Below, piece after piece: positions 1 through 12,027 of a DNA stretch of 64,000 nucleotides. Below the pieces are notes generated by a model, which worked only from the letters and a program-made list of their open reading frames with translations, was not told the origin of the DNA and did no database searches. Where the stretch lies: NCBI RefSeq assembly GCF_014126825.1, contig NZ_CP059900.1, forward strand, positions 1,302,001-1,366,000. Direction: 5' to 3'. The DNA comes from Tomitella gaofuii (GTDB taxonomy: Bacteria; Actinomycetota; Actinomycetes; Mycobacteriales; Mycobacteriaceae). The translations under genes were made by a program, and so were the position numbers. How positions within the stretch are numbered: position 1 is the first letter of the stretch; each line of letters begins with the position of its first letter.

Positions 1-423
1 GCGCGCGGCGGCGGGCGCGACGACTACCTGCGCGCGATCGCCGGATCGGTGTGCGTCTCGGGCGACATGGCGCACGCCACGCACCCCAATTATCCGGAAC
101 GCCACGAGCCCCGGCACCGCATTCGCGCCGGCGGCGGCCCCGTCCTCAAGGTCAATCAGAACCTCCGCTACGCCTCCGATGCCACCGGCGCCGCGGAGTT
201 CGCCCTGGCCTGCGATCGGGCCGGGGTGCCGCTGCAGCGGTACGTGCACCGCGCGGACCTGCCGTGCGGGTCGACCATCGGCCCCATCACCGCCTCGCGC
301 ACCGGCATCACCACCGTGGACGTCGGGGCGCCGCAGCTGGCCATGCATTCCGCGCGGGAGCTGATGGCCGCCTCGGACGTCGCGGCGTACGCGGCGGCGC
401 TGGCGGCGTTCCTGGCCGGCTGA
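1..423 (+). CDS. pepC: M18 family aminopeptidase, C-terminal fragment
   Basis: The window opens inside this gene, so only the last 140 codons are present. The product is a zinc-dependent cytosolic aminopeptidase of family M18. Visible family features are the [12 protein letters not shown] segment, the [13 protein letters not shown] stretch and the C-terminal HSARELMA region, which are typical of the catalytic domain. The ORF is open from base 1 and stops at TGA 421-423. It lies upstream of purL, as pepC does in Mycobacterium, which supports the name. Confidence 0.9.
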   Translation, partial: ARGGGRDDYLRAIAGSVCVSGDMAHATHPNYPERHEPRHRIRAGGGPVLKVNQNLRYASDATGAAEFALACDRAGVPLQRYVHRADLPCGSTIGPITASRTGITTVDVGAPQLAMHSARELMAASDVAAYAAALAAFLAG

Positions 424-556
424 GCGCCTCCGTGGCCGGGGCCCCGCGCTCGGCCGGTCGCCGGGGCCACCTGCCAGCGGGGGAGGAACCCGCACGGATA
501 GACTGGCCACGCCATCGCCGTGGGCATTCCGCTGCACCGAAAGGACCCCTCCACCC

Positions 557-2872
<2,316 letters not shown>

Positions 2873-2950
2873 CACCGCACCCGGCGCATCGTCCCCGGCC
2901 GTGACCGGGCCGAGACGAGGGGCGGGCGGGGTCGACAACCGGGCTGATGA

Positions 2951-4390
2951 TCAGGCGGGGACGACGCCGTCGAGCCAGTCGAAGACGATTTCGTTGCGGC
3001 GGGCCGGTGCCATCGGGGCGCAGTGATACTGCGCCCCGTCGGCAGCGGTGAGGGTGACCATAGTCGCGTCGTCGACGGTGAGCAGCGACAGGAACTCCGC
3101 GGGCTGCCCGGGGTAGAAGCTCTCGGCTTCGTAGTCGAGCACCAGCGTGGGGCAGCGGATCAGCTGTGCGGCGTCGGCGACGGTGAACTGCTTCATCCGC
3201 GCCGCGACGGCGGCGAAGTCGCGGGTGGGATGCCCGCCCAGTGCCGCGTCGTGCGCCTCCGGGGTGTAGATCTCCATGCGCTTGGCCACGGTGAACCGCT
3301 GCTCCGGCGTCATCCCGGGGACGATGTGCTCGTTCCAGGTCAGGTTGGTCCGGACAGGGTCGTCGGGGTCGACGATCGCCCGCACCTGCTCGGGGAGGGT
3401 CCGCCACATGTCCACGGCGGGCGGATCGGCGACGAGCGCGGCGATCCGGTGCTCGTAGGCGGCGGCGCGCGCCACCAGCTCTCCGCCCATGCTCCATCCG
3501 GTGAGCGCGATCGCGTCCGCATCGACGTCGTCCCGCGCGGCGAGAAGATCGACGATCGGCGTGATCACCGCCTCCCAGTCGGGGCGGAAGGGCACGCCGC
3601 GCTCGAACAGCATCGAGCCCTGCCCCGGACCTTCGAAGACGAGGGCGTTCCAGTCCCGGTCCAGCGCCGCGCGCACGCCGTAGGCGATGAGCTCGACGCC
3701 TTGCGCGTCGCTGCCGTTGTTGATGATCACGGTGCGCCGGGCCGACCCGGAGTCGTCGGGGCGGAACAGCCACCCGGGCAGACCACCGCCGCTGTACGGG
3801 ATCTGCACGACCTCGGCGGCGGGGCGTGCCCCGAGGGCCAGGCCGGCGCCGTCGATGCCGCGGTCCCAGCCCCTGCGGTACTCCGCGTAGAGGGACTGCT
3901 CGTCGCCGGGAGCGGCGGTGCCGAGCACGAAGAACAGGGCGCGTGTGTAGTACGAGGCGGCGCGCAGCGCGGTGTCGCGAGCGGTGACGTGATCGCCCGC
4001 CGCGGCCGCGGTGTCGGAGGCGCCGGCGAGGCGGTCGCCCATCGCGCGGAACGCGGTGACGTAGCCGCGGTAGTCCGCGCCGGCGGCGTTCGCCTGATCG
4101 ACCGCGGTGACGACCTCGCCGGCCTCGGAGATCCCGTAGGCCGACTCGCCGAGGCCGAAAAGCGCGTCGAAGTTCATCGACTCGTCGGTGAAGAGCCGGA
4201 GCGCAGGAAGCGGAGCGGCGCCGGCCCCGGGCGGCCCGGCGGGAGGCGGCGCAACGGTGGTCGACGGTGCGATCGGGTCGGCGGGCGCGGCACCGCCCGC
4301 GGGATCCGACCCGCAAGCGGCGAGACCCACTGCCGCGCCGGCGCCGAGGGCGCCGGCGAGGAATCCGCGCCGTGTGGTGGCTGGGTCCAT
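2951..4390 (-). CDS. Tat-exported alpha/beta-hydrolase, probable lipoprotein
   Basis: A 479-residue serine hydrolase that probably acts outside the membrane. The N-terminus has a twin-arginine signal (TRRGFLAG) followed by a lipobox (GLAAC), so it is probably exported folded and lipid-anchored. The nucleophile elbow is GWSMGGE near residue 260, and a C-terminal histidine in YHCAP could complete the triad. The start at 4390 was preferred over the longer ORF from 4450 because the signal peptide begins there and AGGAGG lies just upstream. The substrate is unknown; dienelactone-hydrolase-like esterases are the nearest fold. It converges with purL. Confidence 0.85.
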   Translation of the reverse strand: MDPATTRRGFLAGALGAGAAVGLAACGSDPAGGAAPADPIAPSTTVAPPPAGPPGAGAAPLPALRLFTDESMNFDALFGLGESAYGISEAGEVVTAVDQANAAGADYRGYVTAFRAMGDRLAGASDTAAAAGDHVTARDTALRAASYYTRALFFVLGTAAPGDEQSLYAEYRRGWDRGIDGAGLALGARPAAEVVQIPYSGGGLPGWLFRPDDSGSARRTVIINNGSDAQGVELIAYGVRAALDRDWNALVFEGPGQGSMLFERGVPFRPDWEAVITPIVDLLAARDDVDADAIALTGWSMGGELVARAAAYEHRIAALVADPPAVDMWRTLPEQVRAIVDPDDPVRTNLTWNEHIVPGMTPEQRFTVAKRMEIYTPEAHDAALGGHPTRDFAAVAARMKQFTVADAAQLIRCPTLVLDYEAESFYPGQPAEFLSLLTVDDATMVTLTAADGAQYHCAPMAPARRNEIVFDWLDGVVPA

Positions 4391-4672
4391 GGTTTCCGAC
4401 CTCCTTGTGCAGGCTCGGGCCGGGATCGGCGGGAACGGCCCGCGTGCCATTTCATGCTAGAGAGTCCCGTATGGTCCGGGCCGGTTCGCCGGGAATCGGC
4501 GTCGACGCGGACGGACGCCGCGGGGTGGCAGGCGCGACGTAAGGTCCGGCGGAGACCACCCGGGTAATAGCATGAGCGTGTCCGTCCTGGGGAACGACGA
4601 AGCGGGAAGGAGGCACCCGGGTGTCCGCGGTTCCGGTGTCCAAGGTTCCGCCGTCCCGTATCGCCTGTCGCC

Positions 4673-6514
4673 GTGCTCGTTAGGTCCGGGGACGCGGGGC
4701 GCGGCGACCTCGCCGACGGCCCCGGTGGCGGCCCCGATGCGCCGCGCGGCGCGGAGCCTGCCGGGGCGGTCCCGGGGCGACGCCCGCGTCTGCGGCGGGC
4801 CGGCCGGTGGGCCGCGGGTCTGGCGAAGTTCGACATCACGGGAGTCTTCTTCGCGACCCTCTTCCTGTGCTGGTCGCTGACCCCGTCGCTGCTTCCGCGC
4901 GGGTGGCTGTTCCAGGGGCTCATCGGCGGCATCAGCGCAGCGCTCGGCTACGGCACCGGTCTGTTCGTCGGCTGGGCCGTACGGCGCGTCTACCTGGATC
5001 GGCGCACCTGGTGGCCGCTGCCGCGCCGGCGATTGCACGTGGTGCGCGTCGCGGTGGCCACGGTGTGCGTGGCCGCCACGCTCGGGATGCTGGTGTTGTC
5101 GTCGATGTGGCAGCGCGAACTCGCGGCGCTGATGGGCATGGAGGGGGCGAGCGCCGGCGGCTACATCCGGGCCGGGCTGGTCACGGTCGGCGTGCTCGCG
5201 GCCGTGGTCACCGTCGTGCGCCTGCTGCGCGACGCCGCACTGTGGGCCGGCGGGGCACTGGCCCGGCACACCGGCATGCCCCGGGCCGCGGCGGTCGCGG
5301 TGGGCACGATCGCCGTGGCCGCCATCGCCCTGGTCGTGGTCGACGAGGTGCTGCTGCGCGTCACCGAGGGCGTCACGAACCGCATCTTCAGCGCCAACAA
5401 CGAGGCCACGCCGCCGGGGATCGAGCAGCCGCTGCAGGCGGAGCGTTCCGGTAGTGCGGCGTCGCTGATCCCCTGGGACACGCTCGGCTACGAGGGGCGG
5501 TACTTCGTGGCGCGGGGCTGGCGCCAGGATGAGCTGCAGCGGCAGACGGGCGCACCCGCGCGCCAGCCGATCCGCCTGTACGTCGGGCTCGATTCGGCCC
5601 CCACCCCGCAGAGCCGGATGCGGCTGCTGCGCGACGAGATGGCCCGCACCCGCGCCTTCGACCGCGAGGCCGTCGTCGTCATCCCCACCACGGGCACGGG
5701 ATGGGTCAATCCCACCGCCGCGCAGGCCATCGAGCTGATGTACGGCGGGGACACGGCGATCATCGCCTCCCAGTACTCCTACAAGCCGAGCGCGGTGTCC
5801 TTCCTGACCGACCGGGATGCGGCCGCGGAGGCCGGACGGCGCCTGATCGACACGGTGCACGGCGCGTACGAGGAGGCCGTCGCCGGAGAACCCGAAGACG
5901 ACCGGCCGGAGCTGTATGTCTACGGCGAGAGCCTGGGGGTCACGGCGGGCGAGGGCGCATTCGCTTCGCTCACCGACATCAGGGAGACGGTGGACGGCGT
6001 GCTGTGGGTGGGGCCGCCCAACAGCAGCCGGCTGTGGCGCAGCATCGTCACCCGCCGCGACCCCGGCACCGACGAGGTCGAGCCCACCTACGCGGGCGGA
6101 CTGGTGGTGCGGTTCGCGAACGACGCCCAGGACATCCGTGCCGACGAACGCGAGGCGGCGGACGGCGAGAGCATGTGGCTGCGGCCCCGGGTGCTCTACA
6201 TCCAGCATCCGTCCGATCCCGTGGTGTGGTGGTCGACCGATCTTCTGATACACCGCCCGGCATGGCTGTCCGAGACGCCGGGATACGACCGCCTGGCGGC
6301 GATGCGCTGGTTCCCACTGGTCACGTTCTGGCAGGTGAGCGCCGACCTGGCGATGGCGGCGGACGTTCCCGACGGCCACGGCCACAACTACGGCACCCAG
6401 GTGCTCGACGGGTGGGCCGCGGTGGCCGCGCCCCCCGGCTGGACCGACGCCGACACCGAGCGGACACGCGTGCTGTTGCAGCGGGCGCGCGAACATCAGG
6501 GACCGGAGAAGTGA
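4673..6514 (+). CDS. Membrane alpha/beta-hydrolase (Abhydrolase_9 family)
   Basis: A 613-residue protein with an N-terminal membrane domain of about four hydrophobic segments (from FDITGVFFATLFLCWSLTP near residue 50 to residue 230). A C-terminal hydrolase domain carries the nucleophile elbow YGESLG near residue 420. This pairing matches the actinobacterial Abhydrolase_9_N/Abhydrolase_9 architecture. Its biochemical role is not established, though cell-envelope lipid metabolism is often suggested. The GTG at 4673 is only one of several possible starts because no strong ribosome-binding site is visible. The ORF ends close to the sterol-carrier-like gene, suggesting one transcript. Confidence 0.8.
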   Translation: MLVRSGDAGRGDLADGPGGGPDAPRGAEPAGAVPGRRPRLRRAGRWAAGLAKFDITGVFFATLFLCWSLTPSLLPRGWLFQGLIGGISAALGYGTGLFVGWAVRRVYLDRRTWWPLPRRRLHVVRVAVATVCVAATLGMLVLSSMWQRELAALMGMEGASAGGYIRAGLVTVGVLAAVVTVVRLLRDAALWAGGALARHTGMPRAAAVAVGTIAVAAIALVVVDEVLLRVTEGVTNRIFSANNEATPPGIEQPLQAERSGSAASLIPWDTLGYEGRYFVARGWRQDELQRQTGAPARQPIRLYVGLDSAPTPQSRMRLLRDEMARTRAFDREAVVVIPTTGTGWVNPTAAQAIELMYGGDTAIIASQYSYKPSAVSFLTDRDAAAEAGRRLIDTVHGAYEEAVAGEPEDDRPELYVYGESLGVTAGEGAFASLTDIRETVDGVLWVGPPNSSRLWRSIVTRRDPGTDEVEPTYAGGLVVRFANDAQDIRADEREAADGESMWLRPRVLYIQHPSDPVVWWSTDLLIHRPAWLSETPGYDRLAAMRWFPLVTFWQVSADLAMAADVPDGHGHNYGTQVLDGWAAVAAPPGWTDADTERTRVLLQRAREHQGPEK

Positions 6515-6574
6515 ACGCACCGTCGGCGCGCGTGCCGGCGGATGGATGGAGACGGACAGAGCGAAGGAGAACCG

Positions 6575-7036
6575 GTGGCTGCGGCGGGACGGAGAGCGGC
6601 GGACGATCCGGCGCGCACGCGGGCGGCCATGCTCGCAGTGCGGGCATGGCTGGATGCCGTCGACCAAGACACCGGCGACGACGGCGCAGCCGGCGGTAGC
6701 GGGGGCGACGGGGATCGGGACGGGGCAGCGGCGGCGAAGCCCCCGCGGGCCGTCGTCGCGGAGGCGGTACGCCGGAGTGCGCGCACGCTGGAATCGGTGG
6801 CGCCCGGGCACAGCGTGGAGGTCCGGGTGCCGCCGTTCGTGGCCGTGCAGTGCATCGAAGGGCCCCGGCACACGCGCGGAACGCCGCCGAACGTGGTCGA
6901 GACCGATGCGCTGACCTGGTTGCGGCTGGCGGCCGGGCGGTGGTCGTGGGAGCGCGCGGTAGCGGCGGGCTCCGTGGCGGCGTCGGGATCGCGTGCAGCG
7001 GAGATCGCGCGCTGGTTGCCGATCGTGCCACTGTGA
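6575..7036 (+). CDS. Sterol-carrier-family protein
   Basis: A small protein of about 153 residues, matching the actinobacterial 'sterol carrier family protein' found upstream of purF. The conserved end reads [15 protein letters not shown] and then a run ending EIARWLPIV. The name comes from fold similarity to SCP2; ligand and role are unknown. The start at GTG 6575 is chosen because AAGGAG lies at 6564-6569. An in-frame ATG at 6542 has no such signal. The gap of about 90 bp to purF and the conserved order suggest cotranscription with purine genes. Confidence 0.8.
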   Translation: MAAAGRRAADDPARTRAAMLAVRAWLDAVDQDTGDDGAAGGSGGDGDRDGAAAAKPPRAVVAEAVRRSARTLESVAPGHSVEVRVPPFVAVQCIEGPRHTRGTPPNVVETDALTWLRLAAGRWSWERAVAAGSVAASGSRAAEIARWLPIVPL

Positions 7037-7123
7037 GCGGGTGTGACCGACCACGCCCGGTGGTGCGGAAGCCGTGGCCGTAGAATGGGCGGCGCATCGC
7101 CCAGCCGCGCAAGGGAGCACTCA

Positions 7124-8800
7124 GTGGTGACCGACGTCGATCCGACGAGCACCGACAGCACACCCCATGTCACTCCGCCGGAGGCGGACGAGCCGGAGCC
7201 GCGCGAGGAGTGCGGGGTTTTCGGTGTCTGGGCGCCAGGCGAGGACGTCGCCAAGATGACCTACTACGGTCTCTACGCCCTGCAGCACCGCGGGCAGGAG
7301 GCCGCCGGGATCGCCGCGGCGGACGGCGCGCAGATCCTGGTGTTCAAGGACCTGGGACTGGTCTCCCAGGTCTTCGACGAGCAGACACTCGGCTCGATGC
7401 GCGGGCACATCGCCATCGGCCACACGCGCTATTCCACGACCGGGGCCACCACCTGGGAGAACGCGCAGCCGATCTTCCGCACCACCACGGCGGGCACCGG
7501 CATCGCACTCGGGCACAACGGCAACCTCGTCAACACCGCCGAACTCGCGGCGGAGGCGTCGGAGAAGGGCCTGCTGGGCCGCAACCGCGGAAGCGGGCGC
7601 GGAAGCTCCGACTCGGATCTCATCGGCGCGCTGCTCGCGCATGCGGCCGCGGACAGCACCATCGAGCAAGCGGCGATCGAGCTTCTCCCTCGGCTGCGCG
7701 GCGCGTTCTGCCTGACGTTCATGGACGAGAACACGCTCTACGCCGCGCGTGACCCGCACGGAGTGCGTCCGCTGTGCCTGGGGCGGCTCGAGCGCGGCTG
7801 GGTGGTCGCCAGCGAGACGTCCGCCCTCGACATCGTCGGCGCGTCGTTCGTCCGCGACATCGAACCGGGCGAGCTTCTCGCGATCGATGCGGACGGGGTG
7901 CGGTCGTCGCGTTTCGCCGAGCCCACGGTCACGTCGTGCGTGTTCGAGTACGTGTACCTGGCCCGGCCGGACAGCGTGATCGACGGCCGCTCGGTGCACG
8001 CCACGCGCGTGGAGATCGGCCGGCGGCTGGCGGGGGAGTGTCCCGCGCCGGACGGCGAGCTCGTCATCCCGGTACCGGAGTCGGGGACGCCGGCGGCCAT
8101 CGGGTATGCGCAGGGCTCGGGCATCGCGTACGGGCAGGGGCTGGTCAAGAACGCGTACGTGGGCCGTACATTCATCCAGCCCAGCCAGACCATCCGCCAG
8201 TTGGGCATCAGGCTCAAGCTCAACCCGCTGCGCGAGGTGATCCGCGGCAAGCGGCTCGTCGTGGTCGACGATTCGATCGTGCGCGGCAACACGCAGCGCG
8301 CGCTCGTGCGGATGCTGCGTGAGGCGGGCGCCGCGGAGGTGCATGTCCGCATCGCCTCGCCCCCGGTGCGCTGGCCCTGCTTCTACGGCATCGACTTCGC
8401 CTCGCCGGCCGAGCTGATCGCCAACAACACCGGCAGCGGCAACGGTCGCGCTCCCGCTGCGGACGGCGAAACGCCGGACCTGGACCGCGTGGCGGACTTG
8501 GTCGAGGGGGTGCGGCAGAGCATCGGTGCGGACTCGCTCGGATACATCTCCACGGACGGCATGATCGCGGCCACCCGGCAGCCGGCCTCGCGGCTGTGCG
8601 CGGCCTGTTTCGACGGGACGTACCCCATCGCGCTTCCCGCGGAGGAATCGCTGGGCAAGAACGTCCTGGAGCCGATGTTCGAGCGTGCCACGGAGGACGG
8701 GCGCGGCGGCAGCGGCGACGAGCGTACCGTCGTCGTGGACGAGCGCAACGACGCCCCGGCCATGCGCAACGATAATGTGGACGCAGTGCGCAGGCCCTGA
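7124..8800 (+). CDS. purF: Amidophosphoribosyltransferase PurF
   Basis: PurF performs the committed step of purine synthesis, making phosphoribosylamine from PRPP and glutamine. The glutaminase nucleophile is the cysteine of EECGVFGVW, which sits about 27 residues in, so a propeptide must be removed. The PRPP-binding loop is VVVDDSIVRGNT. Cysteines near ASPPVRWPCFYG and SRLCAACF are in the places of the [4Fe-4S] ligands of the Bacillus-type enzyme. The GTG start at 7124 follows AGGGAG; the longer reading from 7043 has no support. purM lies downstream. Confidence 0.96.
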   Translation: MVTDVDPTSTDSTPHVTPPEADEPEPREECGVFGVWAPGEDVAKMTYYGLYALQHRGQEAAGIAAADGAQILVFKDLGLVSQVFDEQTLGSMRGHIAIGHTRYSTTGATTWENAQPIFRTTTAGTGIALGHNGNLVNTAELAAEASEKGLLGRNRGSGRGSSDSDLIGALLAHAAADSTIEQAAIELLPRLRGAFCLTFMDENTLYAARDPHGVRPLCLGRLERGWVVASETSALDIVGASFVRDIEPGELLAIDADGVRSSRFAEPTVTSCVFEYVYLARPDSVIDGRSVHATRVEIGRRLAGECPAPDGELVIPVPESGTPAAIGYAQGSGIAYGQGLVKNAYVGRTFIQPSQTIRQLGIRLKLNPLREVIRGKRLVVVDDSIVRGNTQRALVRMLREAGAAEVHVRIASPPVRWPCFYGIDFASPAELIANNTGSGNGRAPAADGETPDLDRVADLVEGVRQSIGADSLGYISTDGMIAATRQPASRLCAACFDGTYPIALPAEESLGKNVLEPMFERATEDGRGGSGDERTVVVDERNDAPAMRNDNVDAVRRP

Positions 8801-9015
8801 CGGCACGGGCAAGCGCGCAGAACCCGGTACGGGGTGGACCCGGCGCGGTTGCGGCGGGTATGTGGTCGTGGTCCGGTATCGTGGGCGTGCAAGTCCGCTC
8901 GTGCGCGGGCGCTGGGCTTGCGTGACCGTACGTCCCCCGAGCCGAGTGTTCCCGCGATCCCGCCTGTGATCCGGCTCTGCTCGAGACCCTTCACAGCTGT
9001 CGGAGCCGTTACCTG

Positions 9016-10116
9016 ATGACCGAGAATTCCCAGTCCGAGGACACACCGGCGCAGTCCAGCCCGGGCGCGTCGTACGCCGCCGCCGGTGTGGACATCGCCG
9101 CCGGCGAGCGCGCCGTCGAGCTGTTCGCCGACCACGTCTCCAAGGCCACGCGGCCCGAGGTGGTCGGCGGCATCGGCGGCTTCGCCGGGCTATTCGCGCT
9201 CAAGGGCGGGTACCGGGAGCCGCTGCTCGCCGCCTCCTCGGACGGCGTGGGCACCAAGATCGCGGTGGCGCAGGCCATGGACAAGCACGACACCGTGGGA
9301 CAGGACCTCGTTGCCATGGTCGTCGACGACCTCGTCGTCTGCGGCGCGGAACCGCTGTTCCTGCAGGACTACATCGCAGTGGGCAAGGTGGTCCCGGAAC
9401 GCGTGGCGGAGATCGTCGGCGGCATCGCCGACGGGTGCGCCATCGCCGGCTGCGCCCTGCTGGGCGGTGAGACGGCGGAACACCCCGGGCTCATGGAGCC
9501 GGGCGTATACGACCTGTCCGCCACCGGCGTCGGCGTGGTCGAGGCCGAGGACGTCCTGGGCCCGGACCGTATCCGGCCCGGCGACGTCGTCATCGGAATG
9601 CGGGCGTCCGGGCTGCACTCCAACGGCTACTCCTTGGCCCGCAAGGTGCTCCTCGACATCGCACGCCTGCCGCTGGACGGCTATGTGGAGGAGTTCGATC
9701 GCACGTTGGGCGAGGAGATGCTCGAACCCACCCGCATCTACGCCAAGGACTGTCTGGCGTTGATCGCGGAGACGGAAGTGCGCACGTTCTGCCACGTCAC
9801 GGGGGGAGGGCTCGCATCGAACCTGGCACGCGTCATCCCGCAGGGGCTCGTCGCCGAGGTCGATAGGGGCTCATGGACCCCGGCCGCGGTGTTCTCGCTC
9901 ATCGCCCAGCGCGGCCGCGTCGAGCGCGCCGAGATGGAACAGACCTTCAACATGGGGGTGGGCATGGTGGCGGTCGTGGCGCCGGAGGACGTCGACCGTG
10001 CGCTCGCCGTTCTCACGGCCCGTCACGTGGATTCGTGGGTGCTGGGCAGCGTCCGCAAGCCCGGCGAGGGCGAGGCGGAGCGGGCGACGCTGGTGGGCGA
10101 TCACCCGCGTTTCTGA
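9016..10116 (+). CDS. purM: Phosphoribosylformylglycinamidine cyclo-ligase PurM
   Basis: PurM closes the imidazole ring, turning FGAM into AIR with ATP. It is 366 residues long, normal for the family, and starts directly in MTENSQSED. Typical segments are SDGVGTKI near residue 75, MVVDDLVVCGAEPLF near 100, LLGGETAEHPG near 150 and the GLHSNGYSL motif near 200. It is 215 bp downstream of purF on the same strand, the usual arrangement in Mycobacteriales. A strong hairpin terminator lies beyond its stop. Confidence 0.97.
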   Translation: MTENSQSEDTPAQSSPGASYAAAGVDIAAGERAVELFADHVSKATRPEVVGGIGGFAGLFALKGGYREPLLAASSDGVGTKIAVAQAMDKHDTVGQDLVAMVVDDLVVCGAEPLFLQDYIAVGKVVPERVAEIVGGIADGCAIAGCALLGGETAEHPGLMEPGVYDLSATGVGVVEAEDVLGPDRIRPGDVVIGMRASGLHSNGYSLARKVLLDIARLPLDGYVEEFDRTLGEEMLEPTRIYAKDCLALIAETEVRTFCHVTGGGLASNLARVIPQGLVAEVDRGSWTPAAVFSLIAQRGRVERAEMEQTFNMGVGMVAVVAPEDVDRALAVLTARHVDSWVLGSVRKPGEGEAERATLVGDHPRF

Positions 10117-10253
10117 CCCGACGTCGGCGCAGGGCCCGGACTCCGCGGAATCGCGTGGAGACCGGGCCCGAGTCGTCTGCGGGTTCCGGAGCCAGCGGTC
10201 CGGCGGGCGTGTCGGTGGTGCGGTACGCCCGCTGCGGATGCGGGCACGAAAAA

Positions 10254-10293
10254 ACGGTACGACGCGGGACCGGGATGTCCTGCGTCGTACCGT
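10254..10293. terminator. Bidirectional terminator between purM and the DUF3073 gene
   Basis: ACGGTACGACGC at 10254-10265 pairs perfectly with GCGTCGTACCGT at 10282-10293. The stem continues inward through a G-T pair and GGAC/GTCC to a six-base loop. A run of A precedes the left arm, giving a U-run for leftward transcripts. It sits between two convergent genes. Confidence 0.85.
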
Positions 10294-10357
10294 GTTGTCA
10301 AGGCCAGGCGAGCGCCCGCAGCTGACGGAGCGCTCGCGTGCTCGGCGGTGAGGCTCC

Positions 10358-10558
10358 TCAGTGACGCCACTCGTCGTGGTCGTCGTCCCACGCAGACCCT
10401 GCGTCCCGATCGGAGCGGTCGTCCTCCAGGAGGTCGCCCCCGGAGGGCGACGAGGTCGACAGCTCCTGCTGCAGGCTCTCGAAGTCGGTCGTCGGGGAGG
10501 AGTACTTCAGCTTCCGAGCAACCTTGGTCTGCTTTGCCTTCGCCCGGCCGCGGCCCAT
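10358..10558 (-). CDS. DUF3073 family small protein
   Basis: A 66-residue, highly charged cytosolic protein. The N-terminus MGRGRAKAKQTKVARKLKYS followed by an acidic tail ending DDHDEWRH is the signature of DUF3073, conserved across Actinobacteria next to purM. No enzyme motifs are present and the function is unknown. The basic head and acidic tail suggest nucleic-acid or ribosome contact, but that is inference. Confidence 0.9.
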   Translation of the reverse strand: MGRGRAKAKQTKVARKLKYSSPTTDFESLQQELSTSSPSGGDLLEDDRSDRDAGSAWDDDHDEWRH

Positions 10559-10768
10559 GGCTGCCCCCTTCGCGCAATGACGGGGCGGCCTGGGGAAACG
10601 TGGCGGCCCCGTACAACTGAGTATCTTTTCCTGCCCCTACTCTAGCCTGCCCGCGCGAAAAGTGCCGCCACCGCCCGCCCGCGGTGTCGCAAAATACACG
10701 TCCATAGCCCTCCGACCAGCGGTGGAACGATTCGGCGGGTTCGGGCGGACTGTACGGACACCGTCAGG

Positions 10769-11944
10769 TCAGCGCCCCCTCAAGCGGTCGATCGCGGCGC
10801 GGCCGGCCTGCACCCGGTCGTCGTGGGGGACGGAATCGGGGTCGATGGACGCGGCGAGGCCGCCGGCGGTGAGGGCGGTGTCCGGGGAGACCGAGCGCTT
10901 GAGCAGAGCGAGGGCGACGGGGCCCAGCTCGAAGTGGTCGATCACCGTGCCGACACGGCCCACCCTGCGGCCGTCCGCGGTGACGGCGTCGCCGGGGGCG
11001 GGGCGCTCGTCTTCGCTGCCGTCGAGGTGCAGCAGCACCAGGTTCCGCGGGGGCTTGCCCAGGTTGTGCACGCGGGCCACCGTCTCCTGCCCGCGGTAGC
11101 AGCCCTTGTCCAGGTGCACCGCACCCGCCGCGTCCGGCCCGCCGATCCAGCGGACCTCGTGGGGGATGGTGCGGTCGTCGGTGTCGACGGAGAGCCTGGG
11201 CCGCAGGGATTCGACCCGCAGCGCTTCGTACGCCCACGTGCCGGCGGGACGCGCGCCCGCCTCGGTGAGTCGTTCCCACCAGCCCGCCAGCTCGCCACGC
11301 GGAACGACGAAGTCCAGCGCGCCCTGTCCGGGCCACGGCATGCGACGGACGAATCCGCCGCCGGGCAGTGGCGAGGACGAGTACGGCCGGTCCGGCACCG
11401 GCACCATCGCCGCGAACCCCGGAGGCGGCTGCGCGTCCGCCCGGGCGCCGTCGCCGAGCACCGTGAGGACCGCGTGGTCGTCGGCGGCCTGCGGCTCCAC
11501 TTTCGCCCAGAACACCATCGAGGTCAGGTAGTGGAGCAGCGAGTGCCCGTGGCCGGGCTCCGTGTCCAACCACAGGGTGTCGTCCATGTCGGTGAGCACG
11601 AAGTGCTCCTGGATGCGGCCCGCGATGTCGAGGACGAGGTCCTCGGCGCCGTCGCCGGGCGACAGGGACTCGAGGTGCTGACTGGTGAGCGAGTGCAGCC
11701 AGGTGAGGCGTTCCGGCCCGGGCACGCGGATCACGGGCCGGTGCGAGCGGTCCACCACGGCGATGCCGCGGGCGGCCGCGCGTTGCTCGCCGAACGGGTC
11801 GCCGAAATGCCATGCGACGCCGTCGTCGGAGACCACGCCCGTGCCCGGCGCGGCGGGGACGGCGCCGGATACCGACATCGACGGGCCGACGGGAGGGGGA
11901 GTGCTGACTTGGTGGGACGTGTCGTCACGTGAAGCCGAAACCAC
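10769..11944 (-). CDS. ygfZ: YgfZ/GcvT folate-binding protein
   Basis: A 391-residue member of the COG0354 family, related to the T-protein of glycine cleavage. Such proteins bind tetrahydrofolate and support iron-sulfur enzyme assembly or repair. The diagnostic motif KGCYRGQE, with its conserved cysteine, is near residue 275. The N-terminal GVAWHFGDPFGEQRAA segment matches the folate-binding GcvT fold. The N-terminal 30 residues look disordered, so a start a little further in is possible. The same gene lies here in Mycobacterium (between the DUF3073 gene and pabC). Confidence 0.92.
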   Translation of the reverse strand: MVSASRDDTSHQVSTPPPVGPSMSVSGAVPAAPGTGVVSDDGVAWHFGDPFGEQRAAARGIAVVDRSHRPVIRVPGPERLTWLHSLTSQHLESLSPGDGAEDLVLDIAGRIQEHFVLTDMDDTLWLDTEPGHGHSLLHYLTSMVFWAKVEPQAADDHAVLTVLGDGARADAQPPPGFAAMVPVPDRPYSSSPLPGGGFVRRMPWPGQGALDFVVPRGELAGWWERLTEAGARPAGTWAYEALRVESLRPRLSVDTDDRTIPHEVRWIGGPDAAGAVHLDKGCYRGQETVARVHNLGKPPRNLVLLHLDGSEDERPAPGDAVTADGRRVGRVGTVIDHFELGPVALALLKRSVSPDTALTAGGLAASIDPDSVPHDDRVQAGRAAIDRLRGR

Positions 11945-12027
11945 GTCCCCATCCTACGTCCGCCCCGGCGCGGCACGCTGTACATGATTGCGGGGGCGCG
12001 GGCGGGTGTCCGCATTAGGGTGGTCAC

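Noticed and set aside
4457-7120. Minus-strand ORF of 887 codons opposite the membrane hydrolase
   Set aside because: Arg/Pro/His-rich reading with no motifs, covering a real membrane hydrolase gene and a sterol-carrier gene on the other strand.
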